A DNA stretch of 64,000 bases from Tolypeutes matacus (lineage: Eukaryota > Chordata > Mammalia > Cingulata > Chlamyphoridae), in the NCBI GenBank assembly GCA_026826555.1, contig JAKSZT010054307.1, positions 812,140-876,139 of the forward strand, given 5' to 3'. This document shows positions 31,913 to 44,249 of this stretch, one piece after another. The first letter of the stretch is position 1, and the number at the start of each line of letters is the position of its first letter. The notes below the pieces were generated by a model. It was not told where the DNA came from. It saw only the letters and a list, made by a program, of their open reading frames with translations, and did not search any database. A program made the translations under genes and the position numbers.

Positions 31913-34900
31913 GATTTTAACTTTTAGACAACGAGAATCACCTAAAACTCAGGAAAACTCTGATTCAGTTTATGAGGTTTCAATGTGAATTCTTGGCATC
32001 CTTTTTGTCCTTACTTAACTCCACTGAGATGTCCAGGATGCTGTATGAATCTATAGAATCCAAGCCAAAAAAAATCACGGGATAAAGGGAATGTGACTAG
32101 GGTACTAGGAAGGAGTACACAGAAATAATATTCTTGTGATGAGGCTGAGTCAGACAACCAGAAAGGGCATGGAGCAGAGGCTGACCAAGGAGTATTGTGT
32201 AGATTTGGGGGTTTGAGGTTCAGATGAACACCCAAGAAGAAGCAGAGCTAGAGCAACAAGGACCTGCTGGCACATCAGTGACTACCTGGGGCCTCAGACC
32301 TGGGGGCAGCATGGCACCAGAGCACACCTTCACTAGAATTAAATGTTGACCCATTAATCAGAAAAGCCCTCAAAAGAAAATAAGGAGACCCTAAAGGTAT
32401 ATGTGTCTGTGTTCCAGACCACAACAGAGCTACCAGCCCTCTTTCAGCATTAACAGAAGCAACGGCAAAAAAGAAATAATACCTAAAATTCTCTAAGAAC
32501 ACAATAAGGTGGCTAAAAGTAATTAAAAGCACATTATTAACTGGCAAAGAAAAGTGGAGTAGCTAAAAGGGAAGCATTTGAAGTCATCTGATATACGTTC
32601 GTGAGTCTTCACCATATGTGCTGACATGGACAATGTCAGAATAAATGCTATACCATATCTTGAATAAAGGAGTTCCCAATTTTACAGGGGAGACAGGCGT
32701 AGGCAGAACTCACCATACTGAAATGTGATAAAGAAATCGACAAAGTACACTTAATATTTAATGACAAAGAAGTAAGCCTTAGGATATTTTCCCCTGATCT
32801 ATATGAAGCCAAATCTCATCAAGCTGAGAAAGGACCCTGGATGCTTGGAGATCAGTGAAATAAATGTGTGTTGCATTAAACCTGGTCCTGGCCTGTCTTG
32901 ATCTATGTGTGAGGCCATCTCCTGGGGCCAAGGGCTGCACTGTTTCTGAAGGGCATCACTCACACCACCAGATTACCATGCACTTATAAAAAAATTACCA
33001 CCCAGGCCTTTCAGAAACCTTGTTTGAATGGAAAAGTTTCAAAGCCAGACTTTATGGAATCAGACATTTTCTGCAACCCTTCTTACCCCTTCAGGTAATT
33101 GGCCACTGAATTTTTTCTCATCTGCTGAAGAGTTAGGGTCTCCTACAAAATATTTGGACAGACTAAATGACCCAAGAGGAATCCTGCCCCCTCCCCAGGG
33201 AGGTCACCACTGGGGTCACCACTCACACTGGGCATCACTTTATGGTGAACACTTCTTCTATACTTGTGGTCCCCTGCCACAAGACTTCCTCAACCACTAT
33301 CTCACTAGATCCTCAGAAAATCCTTAGAGGGAGACAGATAATAAGGCTAAGATAGAGAAAGGGGTGAAGGCAGAACTTGAATTTATACTAATATGGCTGG
33401 TATTTTCTGTTTATTCAGAAAATATCACCTTCCAAGGGAAACTCATAGTAGGGACAGTGATATACTAGAAAAATCAAGCTAGCACAAATTCTCCAGAGCC
33501 CCAAACTTCCCCCCCAAAGTGAAATTTCATCCCCAATGCTTTTCTAAGAGAGAGTAATTTGTGTCTTGTATGAAAGGACCACCTGGGACCCTCACTCTAG
33601 CCAGTGAGGACCCTAGAGGAAGAGCACTTTCTCCAGCAGCTCAAGATATCAAGCCTTGTACATGCAGGAACCAGCTAAGGTTTTCAGGAACACAAGTATG
33701 AAAGCAAATCAGACTAAAACATTTAGAATTCCGCTATCCTACCCGGCACTTACTTAATCTGATTTAAGAATTCAGTAGCCACTGAGCTGTGTTGGGTCTG
33801 TGCTAAGTACTGGGAATACAGTGATAAGTGATACTTAGTTCTTGTCCTAGTCAGAGATATAGATATATCTATATATACAAATTATTCTAAGACTTAGCAG
33901 ACTGATGAGTGGGAGCATAAAGCAAAGAAAGATCTACTACTACTTGATGTTTTAAATAATAAAGGAAAACAAATTCAGGTTATCGACCAGTCACCCAAGT
34001 CATCTCTCCTCAATTTCCAGTACAGAGTGGGGCTATTTTGTGGAGGTTTGAGGCCTCTAGTGTGATTCACAGTTCTCTTGTATTGAAGAAAACTTTCAGC
34101 AGCTCAAACTGTAAGCTCTGTTCCTTCAAGGATCAGTGGAAATTTTAGAGACATGAATATCTGCAGCAGCACCTCATCTGCTGACTGCCTAGCAGTGCCC
34201 AGGCTAGGATGTGTCAAATGACTTTGCAATATTCCTATTGCTGTGGACTCCCCCTGCCCCTGCCAAGACATACATCTCTGAAACAAGGCCGAAGAGAAGC
34301 CCCTGCACTTGGACTTGGGGAGGAAGACACAATGTAAATAAGCTTAAGACTCCTGAGCTGGGAATGGCAGTTAACGATTCACCTGCAAGATCTCATAAAA
34401 CTGAGAGATAATTTAAGTAACTCAAGCAAAAATACAGATTTAATAAGTGTAAGAGCCAGGGATTGAATCCAGGTGTACTGACTGCTGGTCTGCCTGTTCT
34501 ATGGTGCAGGTGCTGTACATGACTGGTAAGAATGGGCTCCAAAGCAAAGGTTACCAGAGGGTGGTGGCATTCACAGATAGGAGCTCTTCTGCTTTAAGGG
34601 AGGGGGATTTGGCTAAGTAAAAAGGAGGATCTTCTCAATGAGATGAGGAGAGATAGAAATAATGTTTATTTTCTTTGGTGATGGAAGTGAGTTTACTGAA
34701 AATTAGAAGGTGCAGTTTCTGGGTGTCACCCTCTGGCTTCACAGGTAGCTGTAGGATGGGCAGTGCTCTGACCGGAGTCTGCACTTTCTTCCTGTCCACA
34801 TGTTCACCAGTTCCAGGTCACTTCATTTTGTTCTCTTTGGCTTCTGAAACTCCATCCTCAATAGCCTTCCACCCCTGCCTGGGAATGCAATCTTTCTTCA

Positions 34901-34939
34901 GGGTTTTATGGCCCACAGGCACTTAATGCAGCATGTCAG
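31913..34939. other. Gene-free stretch, not assigned
   Basis: Three kilobases with no recognisable coding sequence. Open frames up to 99 codons (32275-32547, 33028-33327) lack domains. Short MIR-like words occur near 33785-33860 and 34440-34520 but are too weak to list. Confidence 0.4.
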
Positions 34940-35080
34940 CAGCATCAGTGTAGTTTATGAAGCACTTTCACCTGCTCTTCACCACATGTCTGTGATGTTG
35001 GCAGAGACAATACAATCTGCACTTGATCAGTTAAGACACTGAGACTCAGAGGAGATAAGGTAGCCTGTCAAAGTCAGATA
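34940..35080 (-). repeat. MIR SINE fragment
   Basis: Reverse MIR words 'tatgaagcactttcacctgc' and 'taagacactgagactcagag', followed by 'gataaggtagcctgtcaaag'. The Tigger transposon inserted at its right edge. Confidence 0.55.
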
Positions 35081-35883
35081 CAGTCAGATACTTGGTACTT
35101 GACTGCTTTGAAACTCATCAAATTTGGTACTTGAAGCATTTTGACGCAAAAATTCTGTCCCAGTATCGTTTGTTTGGTATTCAATGTGCAAGCTAGAACT
35201 TATTGGTGTCAGTTGCCTCATGATTCTCTACCTTTTCCAGCCGAAACAAAGGATCACACATTAGTTATGCGGTACCTCTTGCCCTGTGCACATCTCATTG
35301 CAGTCTTGTCTTAGCTGCTGTGGTCATTTTGTGTATTTTTGCATTTTTTTTCGAGTCCTAAGAAAATGAGCAGTGATAGCACTGAGCAGAAAAGAAAATT
35401 ACTTCGCACCACCATTGAGCAAAAAAAGAAGAAATAATAGGTAAATATGAGAGTGGTATTCGCATTACTGATCTTGCTAGGGAATATGGTATGCCTAGAA
35501 CAACAGTCTCCACCATCATTAAGAATAAAGAAGTGATAAAAAAGGCTGATGCTGCAAAAGGAGTTAAAGCAGTAACAAAGCAGGGTTCCCAAACACTCAA
35601 GGAAGTTGAAAAGCTGTTATTAATTTGGGTAAACGAGAAGCAGTTAGCAGGTGACAGTGTATAGGAAGCCATGATATGTGAAAAAGCAAAAGTGTTGCAT
35701 GCCTTTTGAAAAAAACAAACAAACCAGGACCAAGTGATGAGAGTTGAAGTTTTTAAGGCCAGCCACGGCTGGTTTGATAATTTTAAAAAGAGGACCAGCC
35801 TCCCTAGTGTCCTGAGGTATGGTGAGGCAGGTACTCGTCGCACCTCCTGGAGCCAATTAACGATGAGTACTGAGGTACCACTG
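35081..35883 (+). mobile_element. Tigger (pogo-group) DNA transposon, internally deleted
   Basis: The element runs from CAGT to ACTG and is flanked by TA on both sides (35079-35080 and 35884-35885), the target duplication of Tc1/mariner-pogo elements. The ends are inverted repeats around 'ggtacttgactgc' and 'gatgagtactgaggtaccac'. Inside, on the + strand from 35367, is the N-terminal part of a pogo-type transposase: MSSDSTEQKRK, a CENP-B-like helix-turn-helix ITDLAREYGMPRTTVSTI, then VNEKQLAGDSV and a second helix-turn-helix part with GWFDNFKKRTSLPSV. Stops and frameshifts (for example near 35431 and 35664) break it, and the catalytic DDE domain is missing, so it is dead. The long minus-strand frame at 35358-35843 is its antisense shadow. 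Confidence 0.88.
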
Positions 35884-36084
35884 TATCTGGTGAGTGTCAG
35901 AATCCCAATTTAAGCCCAGTTAGTTGTCCCAAGTCCATCCTCTTTTGCTGTTCCTCTTCACTTGAAAGATGTCCCTTTCATTTATTCTGGAGAAACTGAA
36001 TTTTAGCTCCAGTGTGCCTCCATCCTGCTAAACCTTTCCTTCTGAATTTAAATAGTTGCTGCTTTCCTTGGAAATAATAGAAAG
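35884..36084. other. Unassigned spacer
   Basis: Two hundred bases between the Tigger element and the MaLR nest, without a recognised feature. Confidence 0.4.
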
Positions 36085-36461
36085 TGTGGTGGTTTGAAGC
36101 TGTATGTACCCCAGAAAAACATATTCTTAAATCTAATCCATTCCTGTGGGTGTAAACCCATTTTAAATAGGACCTTTTGGTGAAGCTATTTCAGATAAGG
36201 TGTGACCCACTTCATTCTAGATGGATCTTAATCCTATTACTGAAGTGCTTTATAAATGGATTGATACAGAAGCAAGAAACTGAAAACAATAAAACTTGGA
36301 AGAGAAGGAAGGGACCCTCAGACACTACCATGTGCCTTGCCATGTGGCAGAAGAATGAAGGATCGCCTGCAACTGGTCTTTGGGAAGAAAGTATCACCTT
36401 GATGATGCCTTGATTTGGACATTTTCTTGGCCTCAAAACTGTAAGCAAATAAGTTCCCATT

Positions 36462-37164
36462 TGCTTTAGTTTGCTAAAAGCTGCCGAAACCAATATACTA
36501 GAAATGGGTTGACGTTTACAATAGAGGGTTATTGGCTTGCAAGCTTATAGTTCTGAGGCCATGAAAATGTCCATATCAAGGCATCAGGCAACACTCTTTC
36601 CCAAAGACCAGTTACTGGCAATCCCGGACTTCACATCTTTCTCACATGGCAAGGCATAAGGAGGTGCCTCCCTTCTCCTCCCAGTCTTGTCACTTTCAGC
36701 TTCCTGGTTTCAATGGGTCCATTTCTCAGCTTATGTATATTTCTTTCTCTTCCTGTGTCTCTCTCCTTATTCATTTTGTTTATTATAAAGGACTCCAGTA
36801 AGAGGATTGAGACTCTGGGTAATGCCCTACTGAAGTTACCTAATCAAAAGAAGGTCCCACCTACAATAGGTTTATACCCACAGGAATGGATTAGCTCTAA
36901 GGCAAGGGTTCTTAACCATTTTTGTTCCATGACCCCTTTGCCAGTCAGGTGAAATGAATATTACTGTGATTTACTTTTTACATACATTTGTAAGTGAAGG
37001 TAATGTTAGATTTCAGTTAGAGGTCAGAGAAAAGAAAGATAATAAGTTGATTTTTTTTCAATTTGAGCCCACTGACTCCTAGGAGGTCCACAGCCCCTGG
37101 TTAAGAACCCCTGCTCTAAGGACATGATCTTTTCTGGGGTCCATACAAACCTCAAACTACCAAA
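36462..37164 (-). repeat. 3' LTR of the MaLR element (with MITE insert)
   Basis: About 484 bases once the 211-base MITE and one copy of its 8-base duplication are removed, close to the 478 bases of the partner LTR. Shared phrases with the partner include 'gcttgcaagctt', 'atcaggcaa.actct', 'taatcaaaa.aggtcccac' and 'ggacatgatcttttctgggg'. Confidence 0.85.
36902..37112 (+). mobile_element. hAT-type MITE inside the MaLR LTR
   Basis: A 211-base insert with inverted ends around 'agggttcttaacc' and 'ggttaagaacccct', flanked by an exact 8-base duplication, gctctaag (36894-36901 and 37113-37120). The partner LTR at 38596-39073 has the unbroken sequence 'gattagctctaaggacatga' at the same place, so the empty site is seen directly. 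Eight bases is the hAT superfamily signature. Related to the copy at 7376-7572. Confidence 0.9.
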
Positions 37165-38595
37165 CCCTTCCCTTTAGACCCCAAAAAGACATGTTCTTTC
37201 CATATGCAACATATACAACTATATTCATTCCATCATAATATTTCAAAAGAGCCTTAAGTCATTTCATTAACAAGATTAAATACAGAGTCTCATCAAAAAT
37301 CAGTTATAGGCATGGTCTGGCCTGGGACAAAATTCCCCTCAGGCTGTGGACCTGTGAAACTGAGAACAAGGTATCTGTTCCAATATACAAAGGAGGGACA
37401 GTCATAGAATACACTTTCTCATTGCCATAGGAAGAAATCAGAAGAAAAATAAAACCCTGCAGGGCATACTCCATTAGATTTCAAGGTCTGAGAGTCATCT
37501 ATAGAACCATGGTTTCTTGTCCTCAAGGCCTGATGGAGCAGCAGCTCCACCCTTTCCAAGCACTTGCCCAGCAGCCATGTTATCAGCTCAACACTCATCA
37601 AGGGTGGAGTGGAAGCTGAATTCTAGGCCCCACCCTCCAACACCTCTGGGGTGACAGCCAGATTCTCCCCAATCCCTGGGGAATATGCTCCACCCTCTTT
37701 GAAGCCTGGGGTGGATAACACTCTTCCTGAAAAACTGGGTGGAAGGCCCACCCTCTTCAAGTGCTGGGGCATACTCACTCTTCCCACACACACGAGTGAG
37801 TCCTCTCCTTGCCTGAGAAGATGTGTTCAATACAGACCTTAGCTTCCATGCTTCTGCCTTTGAAGTCCCTTCTCCTTCAATCTGTCCTTTTTCTGTCCCT
37901 TTTAGTCCAGGTTCCATTCATACAAATCTCACAAAAAACTTACTGGTGTCACTTGAAGCACACAGGAGTCGCAACCATCAGACAATGAGACTCCACAAAT
38001 CCTTCCTGGATAACTGCATTTCCAATCCTGGTTTGCAGGGAAATGGCTGACTAGTTCCATGATCAGTTAAATCCTCATGTGGGACACTATTCTCTGGGGA
38101 CTCGTTTTCTGAAACCTCAGAATTTTCCAAACCATCAATTACTGATTTCTTTGTGCCCAGGAGTTCAGTTATCAGTTTATCCCTTTCCTCTCACATTTTA
38201 CTATACACCAGGCTGCAAATAAAAACCAGGCTGCATTTGCTACATTTAATTTGGGAATCTCCTCAGCTAAATATCCAAGCTCATCACTTTCAAATTCTGC
38301 CTTCCATCGACACCAGCACTCAATTTTTGTCAAATTCTCTGCCAATTTAAAACAAGGGTCACCTTTCTTCCAGTTTGCAATGGCACATTCATCATTTCTG
38401 TCTCAGGCCTCATTGGAAATACCTTAGCATCCATATTCCCACCAATAGTCTCTTCAAAGCAATCTAGGCCTTTTCTATCAAGCATCTCACAATTCTTCCT
38501 GAATCTACCCATTAAGCAATTTAAAAGCCATTTTAGCATTTTTTGGTATTTGTAATTGCAGCACCCCACTCTTGATATCCAAATCTCTTTCAGTT
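37165..38595 (-). other. MaLR internal region, non-coding
   Basis: The body of the MaLR element. Several minus-strand and plus-strand frames of 60-109 codons (for example 37588-37917) exist, but none has a retroviral domain. A cluster of similar phrases 'ccaccctc....ctggggt' at about 37620-37780 is a degenerate tandem array within it. Confidence 0.75.
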
Positions 38596-39073
38596 TGCCT
38601 AAAGTTGCTGAAAGCAGTATACCGAAATGGGTTGGCTTTTACAGTGGGGGGGTGGGTTACTGGCTTGCAAGCTTGCAGTGCTGAGACTGAGAAAAGTGTC
38701 CAAATCAAGGTATCAGGCAATACTCTCTCCCTGAAGACCAGTTTCTGACGATCCTAAACTTCTCTCTCACATGGCAAAGCACATGGTGGCATCTCCATTC
38801 TCCTCTGGATCTCATCGCTTTTAATTTCCTGATTTCTGTGGGTTCATCTCTAAACTTCCATAGCTTTCTTTCTTCCCTGTGTTGCCCTCCATATTCATTC
38901 TATTTGTTATAAAGGACGCCAGTAAGAGGATTAAGGCCTACCCGGGGTCATGCCCTACTGAAGTAATCTAATCAAAATGAGGTCCCACCTACAATAGATT
39001 CACATCCACAGGAATGGATTAGCTCTAAGGACATGATCTTTTCTGGGGTTCATAAAAGCCCCATGCTACCACA
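38596..39073 (-). repeat. 5' LTR of the MaLR element
   Basis: 478 bases. On the reverse strand it begins TGTGGTAGCATGG and ends TTTAGGCA. It is the uninterrupted sister of 36462-37164 and serves as the pre-insertion reference for the MITE. Confidence 0.85.
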
Positions 39074-39146
39074 CCATTGTTTAACCTAACCCATTTCATG
39101 TATTTGTTGGAGCAGCCTAGGGAAGTAAAACAGCAAGGTGTGCCCT

Positions 39147-39345
39147 TTTTAATTTTTAAAATTTTATTTTTATAGAAGCTTTATATTACATAAATGTTAC
39201 ATTGAAAATATAGGGAGATTCCCATATAACATACCCACTCCCCCTCCCACACTTTTCCCCATTAACAGCATCTTTAGTGTGGTACATTTGTTTACAATTG
39301 ATGAACATATATTGAAGCACTGCTACTAACCATGGTCACATATTG
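39147..39345 (-). mobile_element. L1 3' end fragment
   Basis: Reverse copy of the window's common L1 tail: starts with T-rich sequence, then 'ttgaaaatatagggagattc', 'cttttccccattaacagcat', 'gtggtacatttg' and ends 'ctactaaccatggtc'. About 200 bases, severely 5' truncated. Confidence 0.75.
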
Positions 39346-39349
39346 TCCC

Positions 39350-39705
39350 ACCTTGGCTAAATATAAGGGCTTCCTTCTCCACTCCTGTCCTACTCCCCTG
39401 CAATGTTCAAGTCTCTTCTTTTGTAGAGGTATTATGATTGTCCTGGATCTTTTATGTGAGTTTGCCTACATAAGGGTTTTGGTTGGATAAATTGCTAAGT
39501 CACTTCTTTGGGATGATCAATGAACTCCCAGGAGGCTGCTGTCAATAAACCTTACTAAACAGCAAAACAAGGGACATCTGGCATAGCTTCTTAGTACCAA
39601 ACTCTCCAGCCGCTCCTTGCATTGTTCAGACAACACTGGTCAGTGTTTCCTGCTAATTTTCTGTGTGGTTTCTCCCTTTGACTTTCAACCAGCCTGAAGA
39701 GATTT
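39350..39705 (+). mobile_element. Possible LTR (R-U5-like part)
   Basis: A TATA-like 'aaatataagggc', then CT-rich sequence, an AATAAA at about 39544 in 'ctgtcaataaaccttactaa', and a following part with 'ggacatctggcatagcttct' and 'gactttcaaccagcctgaag' suggest the 3' half of an ERV-type LTR. No boundary or duplication could be fixed, and the left part may have been displaced by the L1 fragment. Confidence 0.35.
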
Positions 39706-40179
39706 ATCTAGTGTATGAAATTAAAAACATTCTCTCCCAGTGTGAATATATTTTACACTTTTAAAACTTAAAAGTCAGGAATTTTCCACTTTTATTTCTC
39801 TAGTTCTTTGACATTCTCATTTTATCCAAAGGAGTTGGAGGAGTTGGGTGACTGATACCTAACTCTAAGGACTGAAGGTGGGAGTGTGGGGAATGGATGG
39901 GCCACTAGGACAAAAGAAAAATTAAAGATGATATGGAAGGATGGGAGGAGAATATTAAAACATTTTTCTGACTCATTTCTCTAGCCTTCACTTGTACTAT
40001 AGCTTCTTGATTTAGTATGTTTATCATACAGAACAATTTACACTACAGGCTTTTCTTACTGGGCCCCTTTAATTAAATTTCTTATTTATAATCAAAATAT
40101 GAAAGAAAGCATATTATAGTTAGTGGTATGTAACTAACCACTACAAATTCTTTGAAGATTTAATGAGTAAAAGTTAACA
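39706..40179. other. Unassigned intergenic sequence
   Basis: AT-rich DNA without a recognised gene or repeat. Confidence 0.35.
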
Positions 40180-43100
40180 TCCACCAAAATACTGGACTGT
40201 AAGGAGTTTGGAAGATTTTGCACAATCTTTACAAGAAAAAGTTGGACAAACTGAAACTCAACAACTTATTTTTGGACCTGTCAGAGATCTGAGGTTGCAG
40301 GTGTAACTGACATCATGATATCTGGAAAGACAAATGCATCCAGAGAGTCACAGATGAGATCTTCTTACCTGGAGCTAGAGCCTCTCAAGCCATATGCTGG
40401 TAGGAAAGCTTAAATGGTAATACTGATAAATTGCTTGAGGCTGGATTGATTGAAAATGGGAAAATCCTGGGGGCTATAGTCTTAGAAGAGTGTCTGTATA
40501 CTTCTATGACCTTACCTCTAGGAAACCCACCAGATTTTTGTGGTAAAGATCTGAGAAAAATTTCCTCATGGCTCTGGCAGGAGGAGGGAAAATGTAATCA
40601 TTATGAAATATGCACTGAGCCTTCATTATAATAAAATACTACTCTCTAGGGAAAACAGCTTTGCTAGAGACTCATCCCAGCTGGAAAAAGGGACTTCCTC
40701 CACTCCAACTACTTTCAGTCTTCCTGTCTCAACTAAGGGGGAAAAATACATAGTCAACAGGGTTAGAGTTTCAAGGAACTAGATTCTGCAGCCAAGGAAG
40801 AGAGTAGGACCTGGGGAAAATCTTATGCCACTGGAGAAACACATGGAAGTCAGAACTAGCAACACAGGCCCACTAAAAGATTGAGATTTAATTTAAAAAT
40901 AATAGAACACCCCTCTACTCCACACCTTACCACCATCAAACATTAAACAAACCCAATTCCTGGCCAAATCCTCACACTAAAGTTTACTTCATCAGTTCTT
41001 ATTCTACATGTCCGGTTTTCAACAAAAAAAATTTAAGGGTTGCCAAAAGGAAAGAAAAACATAACTTGAAGAGACAAGTCAATCTCAAAACTAAGTTAGA
41101 TATGTCATAGATGTTGTAATTGTCAGCAAGTGAATTTAAAATAACTATGATTAATATGTCAAAGACTCTAAACAAAAGACTAGACTACAGGCTGATAATA
41201 TAAGGAAAGAGATAAGAAGTCTAGGAATGAATAAAAAAATGCTAGAAATCAAAACAAAGCAACAGAAATGAAGATTGACTTCTATCATGTTTCCATCAAC
41301 ATCAAATATGCTTCCATCAAGCATGGTTGCCTTGACACTGCCAGGCAAATAAATCAGTGAGTTTGAAGATATTAATTGATCTAAAAGATACCTGGTTAAA
41401 GCAATAATAGTAATGCACTGGATGATTATAGCATATGTATAAGTAAAATGAATGACAGCAATGTCACAATGGATGGGCACAAGGAATTGGGAATACTCTA
41501 TTATAGTATACCTGAATTACATGTGAAGTGGCGTAGTGTTATTTATAAGTGAACTTAGATTAATGAAAATGTGTATTATAAAATCTAGGGTAACAACTAA
41601 CAAATTTTAAAGTATAATTGACACACTAAGGGAAGAGACAAATTGAATAATATGAAATGCTTGGTTAAGACCAGAGAAGGTGAAAAAAAAAAAAAAAAAA
41701 AAGGATGTATAAGAGAAACAAATAATAAAAGCAATTAATAGGAAACAGTTACAAACATGATAGATATTAATCCAACTATATCAATAATCGCTTTAAATAC
41801 GAATCATCTAAATATACTAATTAAAAGGCAGATTGTCATAGTGGATAAAAATAAGACTCATCTGTAGGTTGTTTAGAATAAATCCACTCAGATGTCTTTG
41901 AAGTAAAGAGATGGAGAAAGATATGCCATGTTAACAATAACCAAAAAAACAAAAAAACAAAAAACACACACACAAAAAGCCAACTGCAGTAGCTGGATTA
42001 ATTTTAGACAAAGCAGAATTCAGAACCAGGAAGGTTATCAAGAATAAAGAAGGGCATTATAGAATGATAAAGGGGCTAATTCTACAAGAAGACATCAAAA
42101 TCATTAATATGTGTGTACCTAACAAAATGTGTCAAAATATATGAGACAAAAAATGATAGAATTGATAGGGGAAATAGAAAAATCTACTATAATATTGGAG
42201 ACTTCAACATCCTTCTGTCAGTAATTGATAGGTGAAGCAGGCAGAAAATCAGTGCAAATACAGTTAAACAGAACAGAACTATCAATTAACTTTATCTAAT
42301 TGACATTTATGGAACACTCAATCCAACAAGAGCGGAATACACATTCTTCCCAAATTCACATGAAATATTCACCAAGATAGACCACATTTTGGACCATAAA
42401 ACACACCTTTACAAATTTAAAAGAATAGAAATCATACAAAGTGTATTTTCAGACAAAAATGGAGTCAAACAAGAAATCAATAATAGAAAGAGCACTGGAA
42501 TATTTGGAAATTTCTAAATAACCCAAGGGGTCAAAGAAGAAGTCTGAAGGAAAATTTAAAAAAAATATTTTGAACTGAATGAAAATAAAAATGCAACTTA
42601 TAAAAAATTGTGGGATGCAGAGAAAGCAGGGCTTGTAGGGAAATTTATAGTGTTAAATGCATATATTAGAAATTAAGACAGATTTAACACCAATAACTTA
42701 AGCTTCTGACTTAGGAAACTAGAGAAAGAACAAATTAAGCCTAAAGCAAGTGGAAGAAAAGAAATAAAAATTACAGAAGAAATCAGTAAAATTGAAAACA
42801 GGAAAACAATAGAGAAACTCAATACTCAACAAAATCAAAAGCTGGATGAAGAGATCAATAAAATTGACAAACGTCTAGCAAGGCTAACCAAACCAAACCA
42901 AACCAAAACAAAACAATAATAGAGAAAACATAACTTACCAATATCATGAATGAAAGAGGTGTCATCATTACTGACCCAAAGACATTAAAAAGATTGCAAA
43001 GGAATACTATGAAAGCTCTATGTCCACAAATTTGATAACTTAGATGAAAGGGACTAATTCCTTGAAAAACACTAATTCCTGAATATAAACCAATAAATAA

Positions 43101-44215
43101 CAACCTTCTAAAAGAGAAAATACCAGGCCCAGAAGCTTTCACTGGTGAATTCTACCAAAATTTTAAGAAAGAAATAATGTCAATTCTCCATTAACACTTC
43201 TAGAAAGTAAAAGTGGAGGGAATACTCTGAGGCTTGTATTACCCTAATACCAAATAATAAAAAGACATTAAAAGACACTTACAGACAAATATCTCTAATG
43301 AACTTAAATGCAAAAATCTTCAACAAAATATGAGCAAATCAGATCCAACAATACATAAATTTCACACACAACCAAATGGGATTTATTCCATGTATGCAAG
43401 GCTGGTTCAAGATTTGAAAATCAGACAATGTAATATACCACAGCAATAGGCTAAGGAAGAAAAATCATATGACCATATCAATTGATGCAGAAAAGCATTT
43501 GACAAAATCCAACACCGATCTCTGATGAAAAATAAAATAAAACTCTCAGCAAATTAGGAATAGAGGAAAAATTCTCAACTTGATAAATATCTACCAAAAA
43601 AACCCTACAGCTGACATCACACTTCATGGTGAGAGACTGGATTCTTCACCCCTGAGATCAGGAACAAGGCAAGGACATCGCCTCTCACCACTTCTATCCA
43701 ACATTTTACTAGAAGTCTTTGTGGAATAAGCCAAAAAAAAAAAAAATTAAAGTTATAAAGATTAGCAGGAAGAAAATGAACTACTTTTATTCACAAGTGG
43801 CATTTTAGTTTATGTAGAAAGCTCCAATGAATCTACAAAAAATCTCCTGGAACTAATAAGTGATTATAGCAAGATTGCAAAATACAAGGTCAATACACCA
43901 AATCCAATGGTTTCTTAGAAACCCACAACAAAAACTTGGAATTTGAGATAAAAATAAATTTACAAAAGCATCAAAAATAATCAAATACTTTGGTGTTTTA
44001 TTTTTAAGAGCTTTTTAAATATACAAGCTACAATAATCAAAACTGAGTATTACTGGTGAAAGAATAAGTGCATAGATCAATGGAACAGAGTAGAAAGCCC
44101 AGAAACAAACCTACAGAAATATAGTCAATTAATTTTTGGCAAAAACACAAAGGCAATTGAATGGAAAAAAGGATGCCATTTTCAACAAATGGTACAAAAA
44201 CCTTGTATATCCAAT

Positions 44216-44249
<34 letters not shown>

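Larger units (their letters stand above)
36462..39073 (-). mobile_element. Complete MaLR retrotransposon: LTR, internal, LTR
   Basis: Two LTRs in the same orientation, 38596-39073 (5' LTR) and 36462-37164 (3' LTR, enlarged by a MITE), flank 1431 bases of internal sequence. Both start TG and end CA (or close to it), and the whole is bracketed by an exact 5-base duplication, ccatt (36457-36461 and 39074-39078). The internal part on the reverse strand carries MaLR internal phrases such as 'tggcttttaaattgcttaat', 'gaagaattgtgagatgcttg' and 'gaaggcagaatttgaaagtg'. MaLR elements do not encode a full set of retroviral proteins, and no open gag or pol frame is visible. It belongs to the ERVL-MaLR group and is inert. 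Confidence 0.85.
36085..39132 (+). mobile_element. Solo MaLR-like LTR interrupted by a MaLR provirus
   Basis: The LTR is in two pieces, 36085-36461 and 39079-39132. The left part has 'tgtggtggtttgaagctgta', 'ccccagaaaaacatattctt' and ends 'aaataagttcccatt'. The right part resumes 'gtttaacctaacccatttca' and ends 'gcagcctagggaagtaaaac' then A. Joined, they make the same LTR as at 3008-3449. The flanks gaaag (36080-36084) and gcaag (39133-39137) fit an old 5-base duplication with one mismatch. It must have been in place before the provirus inside it. Confidence 0.78.

Noticed and set aside
35358..35843. 161-codon minus-strand open frame
   Set aside because: Antisense shadow of the Tigger transposase N terminus, which has clear domain matches on the + strand.
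37588..37917. 109-codon minus-strand frame in the MaLR internal region as a gag-like gene
   Set aside because: No retroviral motif is seen, MaLR internal regions are normally non-coding in this part, and the frame spans a degenerate tandem stretch.
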